Shown here: positions 24,883-36,082 of the stretch, piece after piece | Layout of the letters: every line of letters begins with the position of its first letter | Position numbering within the stretch: position 1 is the first letter of the stretch | Origin: Niveispirillum fermenti | Lineage (GTDB): Bacteria > Pseudomonadota > Alphaproteobacteria > Azospirillales > Azospirillaceae | DNA length: 64,000 nt | Reading direction: 5' to 3' | Assembly (NCBI RefSeq): GCF_048066175.1 | Contig: NZ_JBLTXA010000011.1 | Location: 1-64,000 of the forward strand | Notes under the pieces: generated by a model | What the model saw: the letters and a program-made list of their open reading frames with translations, nothing else | Databases searched by the model: none | What the model was told of the DNA's origin: nothing | Position numbers and translations under genes: made by a program

Positions 24883-26676
24883 TCAGAACTGCTCCACGTC
24901 CATTTCCATCATGGACTTGCCGCCGGCCATCAGGCTCTTGAAGCGGAAATCCACCTCCGGCAGCATCTTCTCCACGAAGAAGCGGGCCGTCTTGATCTTG
25001 GCGTCGAAGAAGGCTTCCTTGCCGTCGGCGCCATTGGCCAGCTTGTCCTGCGCGACCTTCACCATCTTCAGCCACATCCAGCCCAGGGCGACCAGGCCGA
25101 ACATACGCAGATAGTCGGCCGAGGCAGCCCCCGCCTCGTCGGGACGCGCCATGCCCTTCTGGGCGACGATGGCCGTGGCCTGCTGCAACTTGCCGAAGGC
25201 CTTGGCGACGGGGATCACGAATTCCAGCAGGGCCGGGTTCTCTTGGGATTGCTCCAGTTCCGCCTGCATGGGGTGGAAGAAGCGGCGCAGCAGACGGCCC
25301 AGGTTCTGCGGCAGCTTGCGGCCGACCAGGTCCAGGGCCTGGATGCCGTTCGCTCCTTCATAGATCATGGCGATACGGGCATCGCGCACGAACTGTTCCA
25401 TGCCCCATTCGCGGATATAGCCGTGACCGCCATACATCTGCTGGCTGTTGGTAGCGACCTCATACCCCATGTCGGTGAAGTAGGCCTTCACCACAGGGGT
25501 CAGCAGGGCCACGAAATCGTCAGCCTCCTGCCGAACCACCGGGTCCGGGTGCTTTTCCACCAGGTCGATCATCATGCCGACCCAGTAGCCCAGCGCACGG
25601 GCGCCTTCCGTGAAGGCCTTGGCCTGCATCAGGTTCTTGCGCACGTCGGGATGGACGATGATCGGGTCCGCCGCTTTGTCCGGCGCCTTGACGCCCGACA
25701 GCGAACGGCCCTGGATACGGTCCTTGGCATAGGCGACGGCGTTCTGATAGGCGACGGCGCCCACGCCCAGCCCCTGCATGCCCACACCCAGGCGGGCGCT
25801 GTTCATCATGGTGAACATGGCGCGCATGCCCTTGTGCGGCTCGCCCACCAGCCAGCCCTTGGCGTCGTCGAAATTCATGACACAGGTGGCATTGGCCATG
25901 ATGCCCATCTTGTGTTCGATGGACCCGCACATGACGCCGTTGCGCTGGCCGGGCTCGTTATCCTCGGTCGGCAGGAATTTCGGCACCAGGAACAGGCTGA
26001 TGCCCTTGATGCCCGGCGGGGCGTCGGGCAGCTTGGCCAGCACCAGATGGATGATGTTGCTGGTCAGGTCATGCTCGCCGGCGGAGATGAAAATCTTCGT
26101 GCCGGTGATGTTGTAGCTGCCATCATCGTTGGGGACGGCCTTGGTCTTCATCAGACCCAGATCGGTGCCGCAATGCGGCTCGGTCAGGCACATGGTGCCG
26201 GACCATTCCGACGAGACCATCTTGGGCAGGTACCGGGCCTTCAATTCGTCGGTGGCATGGGCGCGGATGGCGTTCATGGCGCCATGGGTCAGGCCGGGAT
26301 ACATGGCAAACGCCATGTTGGCGGAACACATCAGTTCCTCCAGCACGAAGCCGACCGTGTGCGGCAGCCCCTGCCCGCCATAATCGGGATCGAAGGCCAG
26401 ACCCTGCCAGCCGCCTTCGCGATAGGTCTCGTAGGCTTCCTTGAAGCCCTTGGGCGTGCGGACCACGCCGTTCTCGTAGTGGCAGCCTTCCTCATGACCG
26501 GAACGGTTCAGCGGCTGCAACACGTTCTCGCAGAGCTTGGCCGCTTCTTCCAGGACGGACGCGATCAGGTCGGGCGTCGCATCCTCGAAGCCCGGCAGCC
26601 GGGAAAGCTGCTCGGCATTCAGGACGTCGTTGAGGACGAAATTGATGTCTTCAAGCGGGGCTTTGTAGACGGGCAT
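24883..26676 (-). CDS. Acyl-CoA dehydrogenase (DmdC/FadE-like, with C-terminal extension)
   Basis: FAD enzyme catalysing the first beta-oxidation step (acyl-CoA to enoyl-CoA). Family signatures are MCLTEPHCGTDLG and the ITGTKIFISAGEHDL segment. The C-terminal YGGHGYIREWGMEQFVRDARI block has the catalytic-region glutamate followed by IYEGANGIQALDL. At 597 aa with an extra ~120-residue C-terminal domain it belongs to the long group annotated as 3-methylmercaptopropionyl-CoA or general acyl-CoA dehydrogenases; chain-length preference is not readable. The start has GGAGAG upstream. It follows the HAD/ECH gene on the same strand, but 391 bp separate them, so it may have its own promoter. Confidence 0.93.
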   Translation of the reverse strand: MPVYKAPLEDINFVLNDVLNAEQLSRLPGFEDATPDLIASVLEEAAKLCENVLQPLNRSGHEEGCHYENGVVRTPKGFKEAYETYREGGWQGLAFDPDYGGQGLPHTVGFVLEELMCSANMAFAMYPGLTHGAMNAIRAHATDELKARYLPKMVSSEWSGTMCLTEPHCGTDLGLMKTKAVPNDDGSYNITGTKIFISAGEHDLTSNIIHLVLAKLPDAPPGIKGISLFLVPKFLPTEDNEPGQRNGVMCGSIEHKMGIMANATCVMNFDDAKGWLVGEPHKGMRAMFTMMNSARLGVGMQGLGVGAVAYQNAVAYAKDRIQGRSLSGVKAPDKAADPIIVHPDVRKNLMQAKAFTEGARALGYWVGMMIDLVEKHPDPVVRQEADDFVALLTPVVKAYFTDMGYEVATNSQQMYGGHGYIREWGMEQFVRDARIAMIYEGANGIQALDLVGRKLPQNLGRLLRRFFHPMQAELEQSQENPALLEFVIPVAKAFGKLQQATAIVAQKGMARPDEAGAASADYLRMFGLVALGWMWLKMVKVAQDKLANGADGKEAFFDAKIKTARFFVEKMLPEVDFRFKSLMAGGKSMMEMDVEQF

Positions 26677-26861
26677 GGGAACTCTCCGTGTGGACCGCTA
26701 CCGCGGCAGACCTTCATCCCCCCATAAGCCCGGCACCGGTTCAGGATTCGGGACATATCGGCAGACGGGGCACCTCGGGGCGTCGATAGGGTGGACGGAA
26801 GGGGAATAACGGCACTTTCCCTGCGAAAACTCTCAGGCACCAGACGCTCAACTGCCTCAAC

Positions 26862-26890
26862 CGTCATCCCCGCGAAAGCGGGGATCCAGC
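26862..26890 (+). repeat. REP-like palindromic element, copy 1
   Basis: 29-bp unit beginning CGTCATCCCCGCG. Positions 5-12 and 17-24 of the unit pair as an 8-bp stem (ATCCCCGC/GCGGGGAT) around a GAAA loop. It is the inverted partner of the copy at 26943-26971. Confidence 0.8.
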
Positions 26891-26942
26891 ATACGCGGCG
26901 CATGCCGCGACATGGGCCATATCGGCGCTGACCGCGCCTTGC

Positions 26943-26971
26943 GCTGGATTCCCGCATGCGCGGGAATGACG
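26943..26971 (-). repeat. REP-like palindromic element, copy 2
   Basis: On the minus strand this reads CGTCATTCCCGCGCATGCGG and so on, identical to copy 1 at 25 of 29 positions. Two of the four differences are the paired bases 7 and 22 of the stem (C-G in copy 1, T-A here), so base pairing is preserved. Confidence 0.8.
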
Positions 26972-27067
26972 ATAAAGAAGCGATAAAGAGGGTATCAAAG
27001 AGTTTCACGAGAAAGACAGGTAAGAGAAATTGGGAGCGGAGAGCCTGAGCCCACCGCCCCCTCAACC

Positions 27068-29410
27068 TCAGTTCCGCAGCGGCTTGCCGGTTTCCAGCAT
27101 ATGCTCGATGCGGTTGATGGTGCCGCTGGTCTTGGTCAGGGCCAGGAACCCCTCCCGCTCCAGCGTCAGCAGATCGTCTTCCGTCATCACCTGGGTGATG
27201 TCGGTGTTGCCGCCGGACAGGACGAAGCCCACGGCGTTGGAGACGACCACATCATGCTTGGTGGCCTTGCCCTGACCGGCGAAGCCTTCGACCGCCATGG
27301 AGAAGGCGGTGGCGGCGGCCGGACCCGGCAGGCGGATTTCCGGTTCCTGCGGCGGGGTGTAGTTCGCCGCCAGTTCCAGGGCCTTGGCCTTGGCATCGGC
27401 CAGCAGGCGATCCTTGTTGAAGGTGATGCCGTCGGTGGGACGCAGGATCAGCATGTCCTGCGCCTCGAACGCCGACTTGGCGACCTTGGCCGTGCTGATG
27501 GCCTCGAAGGCCGCCGACAGGGCCGGCATGGGGCCGCCCGGACGGCGCTTGTTGGCCAGATGGCGGATGACCATCTCCTTCGACCCACCCCAGCCCGGCA
27601 GGACACCGACGCCAACCTCCACCAGACCGGTGTAGGTCTCGGCATGGGCCTGCACGGCGGACGAATGGAGCAGCATCTCGCAGCCGCCGCCCAGCGCCAT
27701 GCCCGTCGGGGCCGACACGGTGGGGAACGGTGCGTATTTCAAGGCCTTGTAGGTCTGCTGACCATCGGCGATCGAGGCTTCGATCTGCGGCCAGAGACCG
27801 ATATTGATGGCAAACAGGGCCAGACCCAGATTGGCACCGACAGAGAAGTTCGCCGCCTCGTTATGGACGACCAGCGCCTTGTAGGAGCCCGACTTGCCAT
27901 CGCCGATGATGCCCATGGCCTTGCGGATCATGGCCATGATGTCGGCGTCCAGCGCGTTCATCTTGGAGGTGAATTCCAGGCACAGCACGCCGTCGCCGAT
28001 ATCCCACAGGCTGGCCGAGCCATTCCTGGCGACCGGCTTGGACCCGCGCTTGATGTCGGTGAGCAGCAATACGCCCTCGGCCCGGCGAACCTCAGCATAC
28101 TCGCCATCGGTGCCCAGGAACAGCAGCTTGGCGCCTTCCACCTTGTAGAAGGGACGGCCGGCCGCCACCTCCACCATGTGCGGGACCTGTTTGCCCTCGG
28201 CCTTCAGCTTCTCTGCGAACCAGCCGGTACCCAACTGGTCGATCAGCTCGAACGGGCCGGCCTTCCAGTTATAGCCCAGGCGCATGGCCTCATCGACGGC
28301 GGTGATCTGCTCGGCGATCTGCGGCACCAGGTCGGCAGCATAGGACAAGGCCTGCGACAGCACGCGCCAGGCGTACTCGCCGCCCTTGTCGTTGGTCTCC
28401 ACCAGCGCCTTCAGCCCCTTGGCGGAGGCCGATGCCAGGCTGGCCTTTTCCGACGCGCGGTAGGCGCCGGTGGACAGGTCCAGGGCTTCCTTGATGCGGC
28501 GGCCATCCGCCGTCTTGGTCTGGCGGTAGAAGCCGCCCTTGCCCTTGCGGCCCGTATAACCGTCGGCAATCATCTTCGCGATCACCGGGCTTTCGCGGTG
28601 GATGCGGCGATAATCATCGTCGGCCGGCAGGGTCGACAGCAGCGACTTGGAGATCAGCGGCATCAGGTCCAGACCGACCAGATCGATCAGGCCGAAGGTG
28701 CCGGTCTTGGGAATGCCCATGGGACGGCTGGTGATGGCATCCGCCTCTTCCACCGTCAGGCCGCCATCCATCGCCTCGTTCACGGCGACGGCCATGAAAT
28801 AGGTGCCGATGCGGTTGGCGATGAAGCCCGGCGTGTCCTTGCATTCCACCACGCCCTTGCCCAGCACCTTGTCGCAGAAGGCACTGACGGTTTCAAAGGC
28901 ATCCGACCGGGTCTTCGGGCCCTTCACAACTTCCAGCAGGCGCATATAGCGCGGCGGATTGAAGAAGTGGGTGATGCAGAAGTCCGACGCGAACCGTTCG
29001 GACTGTCCATCCAGCAGGATGGACAGCGGAATGGTGGACGTGTTGGACGAGACGATGGAGCCGTCTTTGCGCACCTTGTCCAGCTTCTGGTACAGGTCGT
29101 GCTTGATTTTCGGGTTTTCCAGCACGGCCTCGACGATCCAGTCGACGTCGGCCAGCTTCTCCAGATCGTCCTCGATATTGCCGGGGGTGACCAGACGGGC
29201 CGCCTTCTTGTGCATGAAGGGGGCCGGATCGGTCTTCAGCATCTTCTCGATGGCCGTCTTGGCGACGACCGACCGGTCGCCCCCATTGTCCTTCACGGCC
29301 TGCGGAACGATGTCCAGCAGATAGACCGGGATACCCGCATTGGCGATATGGGCGGCGATGCCGCTGCCCATAACGCCGGCGCCGATGACGGCGGCTTTCT
29401 TGATGGTCAT
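27068..29410 (-). CDS. 3-hydroxyacyl-CoA dehydrogenase/enoyl-CoA hydratase fusion (FadN type)
   Basis: Bifunctional beta-oxidation enzyme. The N-terminal Rossmann domain (VIGAGVMGSGIAAHIANAG) and helical domain with NRIGTYFM form the L-3-hydroxyacyl-CoA dehydrogenase. The C-terminal half is a crotonase-fold enoyl-CoA hydratase, with the oxyanion segments NFSVGANLGL and GMALGGGCEMLL. This order (dehydrogenase first) is that of FadN rather than FadB/FadJ. At 780 aa it is full length. The ATG at 29410 has GGAGGA 8 nt upstream; an upstream extension overlaps the thiolase and is rejected. It starts 25 bp after the thiolase stop, so the two are co-transcribed. Confidence 0.93.
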   Translation of the reverse strand: MTIKKAAVIGAGVMGSGIAAHIANAGIPVYLLDIVPQAVKDNGGDRSVVAKTAIEKMLKTDPAPFMHKKAARLVTPGNIEDDLEKLADVDWIVEAVLENPKIKHDLYQKLDKVRKDGSIVSSNTSTIPLSILLDGQSERFASDFCITHFFNPPRYMRLLEVVKGPKTRSDAFETVSAFCDKVLGKGVVECKDTPGFIANRIGTYFMAVAVNEAMDGGLTVEEADAITSRPMGIPKTGTFGLIDLVGLDLMPLISKSLLSTLPADDDYRRIHRESPVIAKMIADGYTGRKGKGGFYRQTKTADGRRIKEALDLSTGAYRASEKASLASASAKGLKALVETNDKGGEYAWRVLSQALSYAADLVPQIAEQITAVDEAMRLGYNWKAGPFELIDQLGTGWFAEKLKAEGKQVPHMVEVAAGRPFYKVEGAKLLFLGTDGEYAEVRRAEGVLLLTDIKRGSKPVARNGSASLWDIGDGVLCLEFTSKMNALDADIMAMIRKAMGIIGDGKSGSYKALVVHNEAANFSVGANLGLALFAINIGLWPQIEASIADGQQTYKALKYAPFPTVSAPTGMALGGGCEMLLHSSAVQAHAETYTGLVEVGVGVLPGWGGSKEMVIRHLANKRRPGGPMPALSAAFEAISTAKVAKSAFEAQDMLILRPTDGITFNKDRLLADAKAKALELAANYTPPQEPEIRLPGPAAATAFSMAVEGFAGQGKATKHDVVVSNAVGFVLSGGNTDITQVMTEDDLLTLEREGFLALTKTSGTINRIEHMLETGKPLRN

Positions 29411-29435
29411 GGGGTTGTTCCTCCCGCCTTGCCGA

Positions 29436-30578
29436 TCAGACCGCTTCCAGGATGGTGGCAATGCCCTGGCCGCCGCCGATGCACTGGGTGGCCAGCGCCA
29501 GGGACTTGCCCTCCCGCACCAGCAGGCTGGCGGCCTTGCCGGTGATGCGGGCACCGGTGGCGCCCAGCGGGTGGCCCAGCGCCAGGGCGCCGCCATCCAG
29601 GTTAACCTTGGCCGGGTCGAAGCCCAGTTCCTTGGCAACCGTCATGGACTGCACGGCGAACGCCTCGTTGCTTTCCACGATGTCGATATCGGCGATGGTC
29701 AGGCCGGCGCGGGCCAGCGCCTTGCGGGTGGACGGAACGGGGCCATAGCCCATGATGGTGGCATCACAGCCGGAAACCGCGATGGAACGGATCTTGGCCA
29801 GAACCTTCAGGCCATGGGCCTTGGCGAAATCCTCCGAACAGACCAGCGTGGCCGATGCCCCGTCGGTCAGGGGGGAAGAGGTGCCGGCGGTAACGGTACC
29901 GTTCTCCGCATCGAAGGCCAGCTTCAGGGTGGACAGGGTTTCCGCCGTGGTGCCGGGGCGGATGCAGCCATCCTGGCTCACCACCTTGCCGCCGGGCGTG
30001 GTGATGGAGACGATTTCGGCTTCCAGCCGGCCCTCGGCCTGGGCCTTGGCGGCCTTGGCATGGGACTGGACGGCATAGGCCTCCTGCTCGGCGCGGGAGA
30101 AGCCGAACTTCTTGGCCAGATTTTCGGCCGTGATGCCCATGGCCATGTAGGCACCGGGGTTGGCGGCATGCAGGGCCGCGTTGGGCATCGGGTTGTAGCC
30201 GCCCATCGGCACGCGGGACATGCTTTCCACGCCGGCGGCGATGAAGCAGTCACCCGCACCCATCGCAATGGCGCCGGCGGCCTGATGGATCGACTGCATG
30301 GACGATCCGCAGAAACGGTTCACGGTCGTGCCGGCCACCGACTGCGGCAGGCCCGCGATCATGGCGATCAGCTTGGCGACGTTGAAGCCCTGCTCCCCTT
30401 CCGGGAAGGCGCAGCCGACGATCAGGTCTTCCACCGCCGCGCCGTCAACGCCGGTGCGGGCCAGCAATTCCTTGACGACGGCGGCCGCCAGGTCATCCGG
30501 ACGGACCTTCGTCAGCTCGCCCTTGTGGGCCACATGGAAAGGGGACCGGGCATAACCGGCAATGACGACGTTCTTCAT
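29436..30578 (-). CDS. fadA: Acetyl-CoA C-acyltransferase (thiolase)
   Basis: Thiolase that cleaves 3-ketoacyl-CoA in the last step of beta-oxidation. The nucleophile Cys90 is in NRFCGSSMQ, the catalytic histidine in GGALALGHPLGATGAR, and the second active-site cysteine in TQCIGGGQG. At 380 aa it is a little short of the ~390-aa average but has all motifs. It begins with a GAGGAG ribosome site about 11 nt upstream. It is the first gene of the thiolase-FadN pair and lies 155 bp downstream of the MerR regulator; that gap contains half-sites resembling the regulator's own palindrome. Confidence 0.93.
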   Translation of the reverse strand: MKNVVIAGYARSPFHVAHKGELTKVRPDDLAAAVVKELLARTGVDGAAVEDLIVGCAFPEGEQGFNVAKLIAMIAGLPQSVAGTTVNRFCGSSMQSIHQAAGAIAMGAGDCFIAAGVESMSRVPMGGYNPMPNAALHAANPGAYMAMGITAENLAKKFGFSRAEQEAYAVQSHAKAAKAQAEGRLEAEIVSITTPGGKVVSQDGCIRPGTTAETLSTLKLAFDAENGTVTAGTSSPLTDGASATLVCSEDFAKAHGLKVLAKIRSIAVSGCDATIMGYGPVPSTRKALARAGLTIADIDIVESNEAFAVQSMTVAKELGFDPAKVNLDGGALALGHPLGATGARITGKAASLLVREGKSLALATQCIGGGQGIATILEAV

Positions 30579-30639
30579 GTCAGGGGCACTCCTCGCCTTC
30601 TAAGGTGGCTGTGGCCCGTCTTCGTCGGACGGTGCCGTC

Positions 30640-30662
30640 ACGTTTATGGAAAATAAGGTAAC
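30640..30662. promoter_or_regulatory. Possible MerR-regulator half-sites upstream of thiolase
   Basis: On the minus strand this reads TTACCTT, 8 nt, then TAAACGT. The same two words, separated by 5 nt, make up the palindrome in the merR promoter (31196-31218). The different spacing makes a shared operator uncertain. Confidence 0.35.
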
Positions 30663-30733
30663 CCAGGATCGATGATGGTGATGTGATCGTTCCGCCTCGG
30701 AAACCGTTCCGGGCGGCCTGTTCCCTGCCCGGC

Positions 30734-31168
30734 CTATTCGGTCTGCACCGGCACGCCCTTGGCGTGAAGATGCGTCACGATCATGCCGTCGATCTCATGC
30801 AATTCCTTCAGCGTCTGTTGCACATCGCGCAACTGCTGCTCCAGATGCACGATACGGTCGCGCGCCCGGCGCAGCAGATAGGTCATCTGCTCCACCTGCG
30901 CCTCGTCCGTGTCGTACAGGTCCAGGAAATCCTTGATCTCGCCGATGGAGAAGCCCAGCCGCTTGCCGCGGCAGATCAGCTTCAGCCGGGCGCGGTCGCG
31001 GTGGTCGTAAACGCGGGTCTGGCCGACACGCGCCGGGGAGATCAGCCCCTCATCCTCATAAAAACGCAGCGACCGCAGCGTCAGACCGAATTCCTCCGCC
31101 AACTGGCCGATCGTGAAGGTCTGCGCCCCGGCGTCGGCCGGCTTGGCCTGTTCGATGGTGTTCAGCAT
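30734..31168 (-). CDS. MerR-family regulator of the beta-oxidation cluster
   Basis: DNA-binding regulator with an N-terminal MerR winged helix (FTIGQLAEEFGLTLRSLRFYEDEGLISPAR, residues 18-47) and a C-terminal coiled-coil dimerisation helix (LLRRARDRIVHLEQQLRDVQQTL). At 144 aa it has no metal-binding cysteine cluster, so it is more like the MerR proteins that control acyl-CoA catabolism (LiuR-like) than metal sensors. The ATG at 31168 is preferred; an upstream frame would cover the operator. The gene heads the leftward MerR-thiolase-FadN-ACAD run. A palindrome in its promoter suggests autoregulation. Confidence 0.88.
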   Translation of the reverse strand: MLNTIEQAKPADAGAQTFTIGQLAEEFGLTLRSLRFYEDEGLISPARVGQTRVYDHRDRARLKLICRGKRLGFSIGEIKDFLDLYDTDEAQVEQMTYLLRRARDRIVHLEQQLRDVQQTLKELHEIDGMIVTHLHAKGVPVQTE

Positions 31169-31195
31169 GCAACGGCCCTTGTCACTGACAGGAAG

Positions 31196-31239
31196 CTTAC
31201 GTTTACGTAAAAGGTAAGTCACCCTTCCCAATACGTCAA
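31196..31239 (-). promoter_or_regulatory. merR promoter with overlapping palindrome
   Basis: On the minus strand a TTGACG -35 element (31234-31239) is followed after 17 bp by TACCTT (31211-31216). The imperfect palindrome CTTAC...GTAAG (31196-31218) contains the perfect core TTTACGTAAA (31202-31211) and overlaps the -10, as expected for a regulator that controls its own promoter. purU is divergent from this region. Confidence 0.6.
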
Positions 31240-31361
31240 GCGGTTTTTGCATGGCGGCCATCTGTGCGGCCCTGATGCTACATCTGGGGGTGGACAAGTG
31301 CCACTGCCAACCGCAACTCTCCCCGCCCCTGGCTTTTTTTCGATTTCGATGGGTTCGCGCG

Positions 31362-32234
31362 ATGTCTGTGACGGGTGAAAAAGGTCCTTATGTGCTGGTG
31401 GTCCGGTGTCCGGACCGCAAGGGCATCGTGGCGGCGGTGTCGACCTATCTGGCGCGGCACGATGCTTCCATCACGGAATCGAACCATTTCAACGATGCCA
31501 TCAACGACCTGTTCTTCATGCGCACGGTGTTCCGCGCCGACGGCCCGGAATTTCCCGATCTGGCAGCGCTGAAGGAAGGGTTCGCCCCCATCGCGGCTGC
31601 CCATGACATGCGCTGGGAACTGCATGACATGGGCGTGAAGCCCAAGGTCGTGATTGCCGTGTCGAAATTCGGCCATTGCCTTTACGATCTGCTGCACCGG
31701 CAGCGGTCCGGCATCCTGCGCATGGATATCCCGGCCGTGGTATCGAACCATGATGACATGCGCAGCTTTGTCGAATGGTCGGGCATCCCATACCACCACC
31801 TGCCCGTCGGCCGGGACAACAAGGCCGAGCAGGAGGCCCGCTTCACGCAGATCATCAAGGATAGCGGCGCCGATCTTGTCGTGCTGGCGCGCTACATGCA
31901 AATCCTGTCGCCGGAATTCTGCGACGTGCTGGAAGGGCGTTGCATCAACATCCATCACAGCTTCCTGCCCAGTTTCAAGGGTGCCAAGCCCTATCATCAG
32001 GCGCATGACCGCGGCGTCAAGATCATCGGTGCCACGGCCCATTTCGTGACCAGGGCGCTGGATGAAGGCCCCATCATCGAACAGGACATCCAGCGTGTGG
32101 ACCATAGCCACACGCCGGATGACCTGGTGAACATGGGGCGCGACGTGGAATGTGCCGTGCTGGCCCGCGCCGTGAAGTGGCAGCTTGAACATCGCATCAT
32201 CATGGACGGCAAGCGGACCGTGATCTTCCGCTGA
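31362..32234 (+). CDS. purU: Formyltetrahydrofolate deformylase
   Basis: Hydrolyses 10-formyl-THF to formate and THF, balancing one-carbon pools. An N-terminal ACT domain (residues ~8-90, YVLVVRCPDRKGIVAAVS) is followed by a formyltransferase domain with the catalytic-loop motif NIHHSFLPSFKGAKPYHQA and the later GATAHFVT and DEGPIIEQD motifs. At 290 aa it is typical. I use the ATG at 31362, where homologous sequence begins; the frame is open to 31251 but that lies in the merR promoter region. Confidence 0.95.
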   Translation: MSVTGEKGPYVLVVRCPDRKGIVAAVSTYLARHDASITESNHFNDAINDLFFMRTVFRADGPEFPDLAALKEGFAPIAAAHDMRWELHDMGVKPKVVIAVSKFGHCLYDLLHRQRSGILRMDIPAVVSNHDDMRSFVEWSGIPYHHLPVGRDNKAEQEARFTQIIKDSGADLVVLARYMQILSPEFCDVLEGRCINIHHSFLPSFKGAKPYHQAHDRGVKIIGATAHFVTRALDEGPIIEQDIQRVDHSHTPDDLVNMGRDVECAVLARAVKWQLEHRIIMDGKRTVIFR

Positions 32235-32257
32235 CCGGCGGCGGATCAGGCCGGGGT

Positions 32258-32689
32258 TCAGGCCAGCGTCGCGTTCAACCGCACCTCGGCGTTCAGCACC
32301 TTGGACACGGGGCACATGGCCTTGGCCTGCCCCGCCACCTCCTGGAACCTGTCGGCCGCGATGCCCGGCACCCTGGCCGACAGGGTCAGTTCCACCGCCG
32401 CGATCTTCCAGCCGCCGCCTTCGCTTTCCATGATCAGCACGGCCCCGGTCTTCAACTCGTCGGGCGGAAAGCCGGCCGCGGTCAGAAGAAAGGAAAGCTG
32501 CATCGAAAAGCAGCCGGCATGGGCCGCGGCGATCAGTTCTTCCGGATTGGTGCCCTTGCCGTCGCCAAAGCGTGCGACGAAGCTGTAGGGCACATTGGAC
32601 AATGTGGCACTCTGCGTCGACAAGGTGCTGCTGCCATCCTTGCCCGTGCCATGCCAGACGGCATTGGCGGTGCGCTTGATCTGGGCCAT
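32258..32689 (-). CDS. osmC: OsmC-family peroxiredoxin
   Basis: Organic-hydroperoxide reductase of the OsmC subgroup, cytosolic, detoxifying peroxides with thiols. The two reactive cysteines are Cys60 (AHAGCFSMQLSF) and Cys125 (AKAMCPVSKVLNAEV). The N-terminal ANAVWHGTGKDGSSTLST segment is typical of OsmC rather than Ohr. At 143 aa it is full length. Convergent with purU (23-bp gap). The ATG at 32689 begins the conserved domain. Confidence 0.92.
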   Translation of the reverse strand: MAQIKRTANAVWHGTGKDGSSTLSTQSATLSNVPYSFVARFGDGKGTNPEELIAAAHAGCFSMQLSFLLTAAGFPPDELKTGAVLIMESEGGGWKIAAVELTLSARVPGIAADRFQEVAGQAKAMCPVSKVLNAEVRLNATLA

Positions 32690-32861
32690 ACCCGCGTCTC
32701 CCCGCGATAAGGTTGTGTGGGATGAGGGTAGCACCAGTTCGTGACAGGGGGCAGCGGCCGAAAGCGGTTTTTATCGCAATCGGACGTATTTTATCTTTGG
32801 CTGGAAGGACATTGGGGTCGCGCAGGCGCCGCCGGAGCCGTTTCCGGGCAACCGAAAACAG

Positions 32862-35117
<2,256 letters not shown>

Positions 35118-35203
35118 GCCCCGTAATCTATGCCGCCCCGTGCCCCGGTGGAAGGGGGTATGATCCGTTTTTGTTCCCCATCACCATCCATCCGGTGACG
35201 GGA

Positions 35204-35881
35204 TCATCCCGCCCGCCGGCCCTTGGGTGCGGGCGTGGCGGCGGCGGCCGAGCTTTGCTTCAGCGCCAGTGACAGGCTTTCCCAGGCGGCGTCCATCCCC
35301 TGGTTCTGGGCCCCGTCCTCCGCCACCATCTCCCGCACGAGACGGATCAGATCGTCGGGTACGCAGGCCGTCTTGACATTGGCGCTGACGAATTCCGCCG
35401 CCCGCGGAAAGACGCACATCACCCGGACCCGCACCAGCGGAAACCGGCCGCGGATGGCGGAGATCAGGGGATGAAGCTGCAGAACGGGATTGATGAAGGC
35501 ACCGACCGTATGGTCCGGGCGCACATATTTCCAATGGCCGGCGTTCTGGGGACACCGCACCTGCCCCGCCACATCGGCCGGGGCGGAGGTGATCATCAGG
35601 ATGCTGGCCGGCAGGCGAAGCACATGATCGACGCGGATCAGCCCCGCCTTGCCGCCATTCACCTTGATGTCGTTCAGCATGGGGTAGGAGAGTTCCTCCA
35701 ACTCCATACGGCGCTTGAACAGCTCGGCATTGTACTGGCGGGCGGAAACCGGCTTCACCCGCTTGGGCTTGACCGAAAGCGCGAAGGTGACCACCAGGGT
35801 GATCACCACGAGGGCGATCGCCGAAAAGGTGATCAGGTCCACGACCGGGACCCCCAGGAATGTCGATATCTCCGTCAGCAT
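35204..35881 (-). CDS. Membrane-anchored NERD-like domain protein
   Basis: Unrecognised at gene level. Residues ~14-36 form one transmembrane helix (DLITFSAIALVVITLVVTFA), followed by a basic stretch and a ~150-residue cytosolic domain. Several segments resemble the nuclease-related NERD domain (GKAGLIRVDHVLRLPASILMI, WKYVRPDH, FINPVLQLHPLISAIR and VRVMCVFPRAAEF), including the typical NP-x-Q-like element. Clear catalytic acidic/Lys residues of the restriction-endonuclease fold are not evident, so it may be a degenerate member. 225 aa. It lies 86 bp after uvrB on the same strand. Function unknown; the fold assignment is moderate. Confidence 0.6.
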   Translation of the reverse strand: MLTEISTFLGVPVVDLITFSAIALVVITLVVTFALSVKPKRVKPVSARQYNAELFKRRMELEELSYPMLNDIKVNGGKAGLIRVDHVLRLPASILMITSAPADVAGQVRCPQNAGHWKYVRPDHTVGAFINPVLQLHPLISAIRGRFPLVRVRVMCVFPRAAEFVSANVKTACVPDDLIRLVREMVAEDGAQNQGMDAAWESLSLALKQSSAAAATPAPKGRRAG

Positions 35882-36082
35882 AAAGGGGGGATACCGCAAT
35901 ATCGCCGTTTTGTCACGGGTGGGAGGCCGGCAATCCACCCGGAAAGGGTGCCGCCCACCCCTGTTCAAAACGCGCGCGTCCTATAACAATCCTGTGCTTG
36001 GCGACAATGATCGACCGCTTTAAGGTCCCTGCCCGGTCACAATATGTCCCGATCAGGGGCTGTCCCAACCAGGGGAAAATGA

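Larger units (their letters stand above)
26677..27067. other. Intergenic region with REP-like hairpins
   Basis: A 391-bp gap inside the beta-oxidation cluster. It holds two inverted copies of a 29-bp palindromic element (annotated separately) and presumably the promoter of the acyl-CoA dehydrogenase. An open frame across it gives WIPAFAGMT-type peptide text, which is a known artefact of translating such repeats and not a protein. Confidence 0.6.

Noticed and set aside
26619..27065. Small minus-strand open frame across the REP-like hairpins
   Set aside because: Its peptide contains WIPAFAGMT-type text, a well-known translation artefact of such palindromic repeats.
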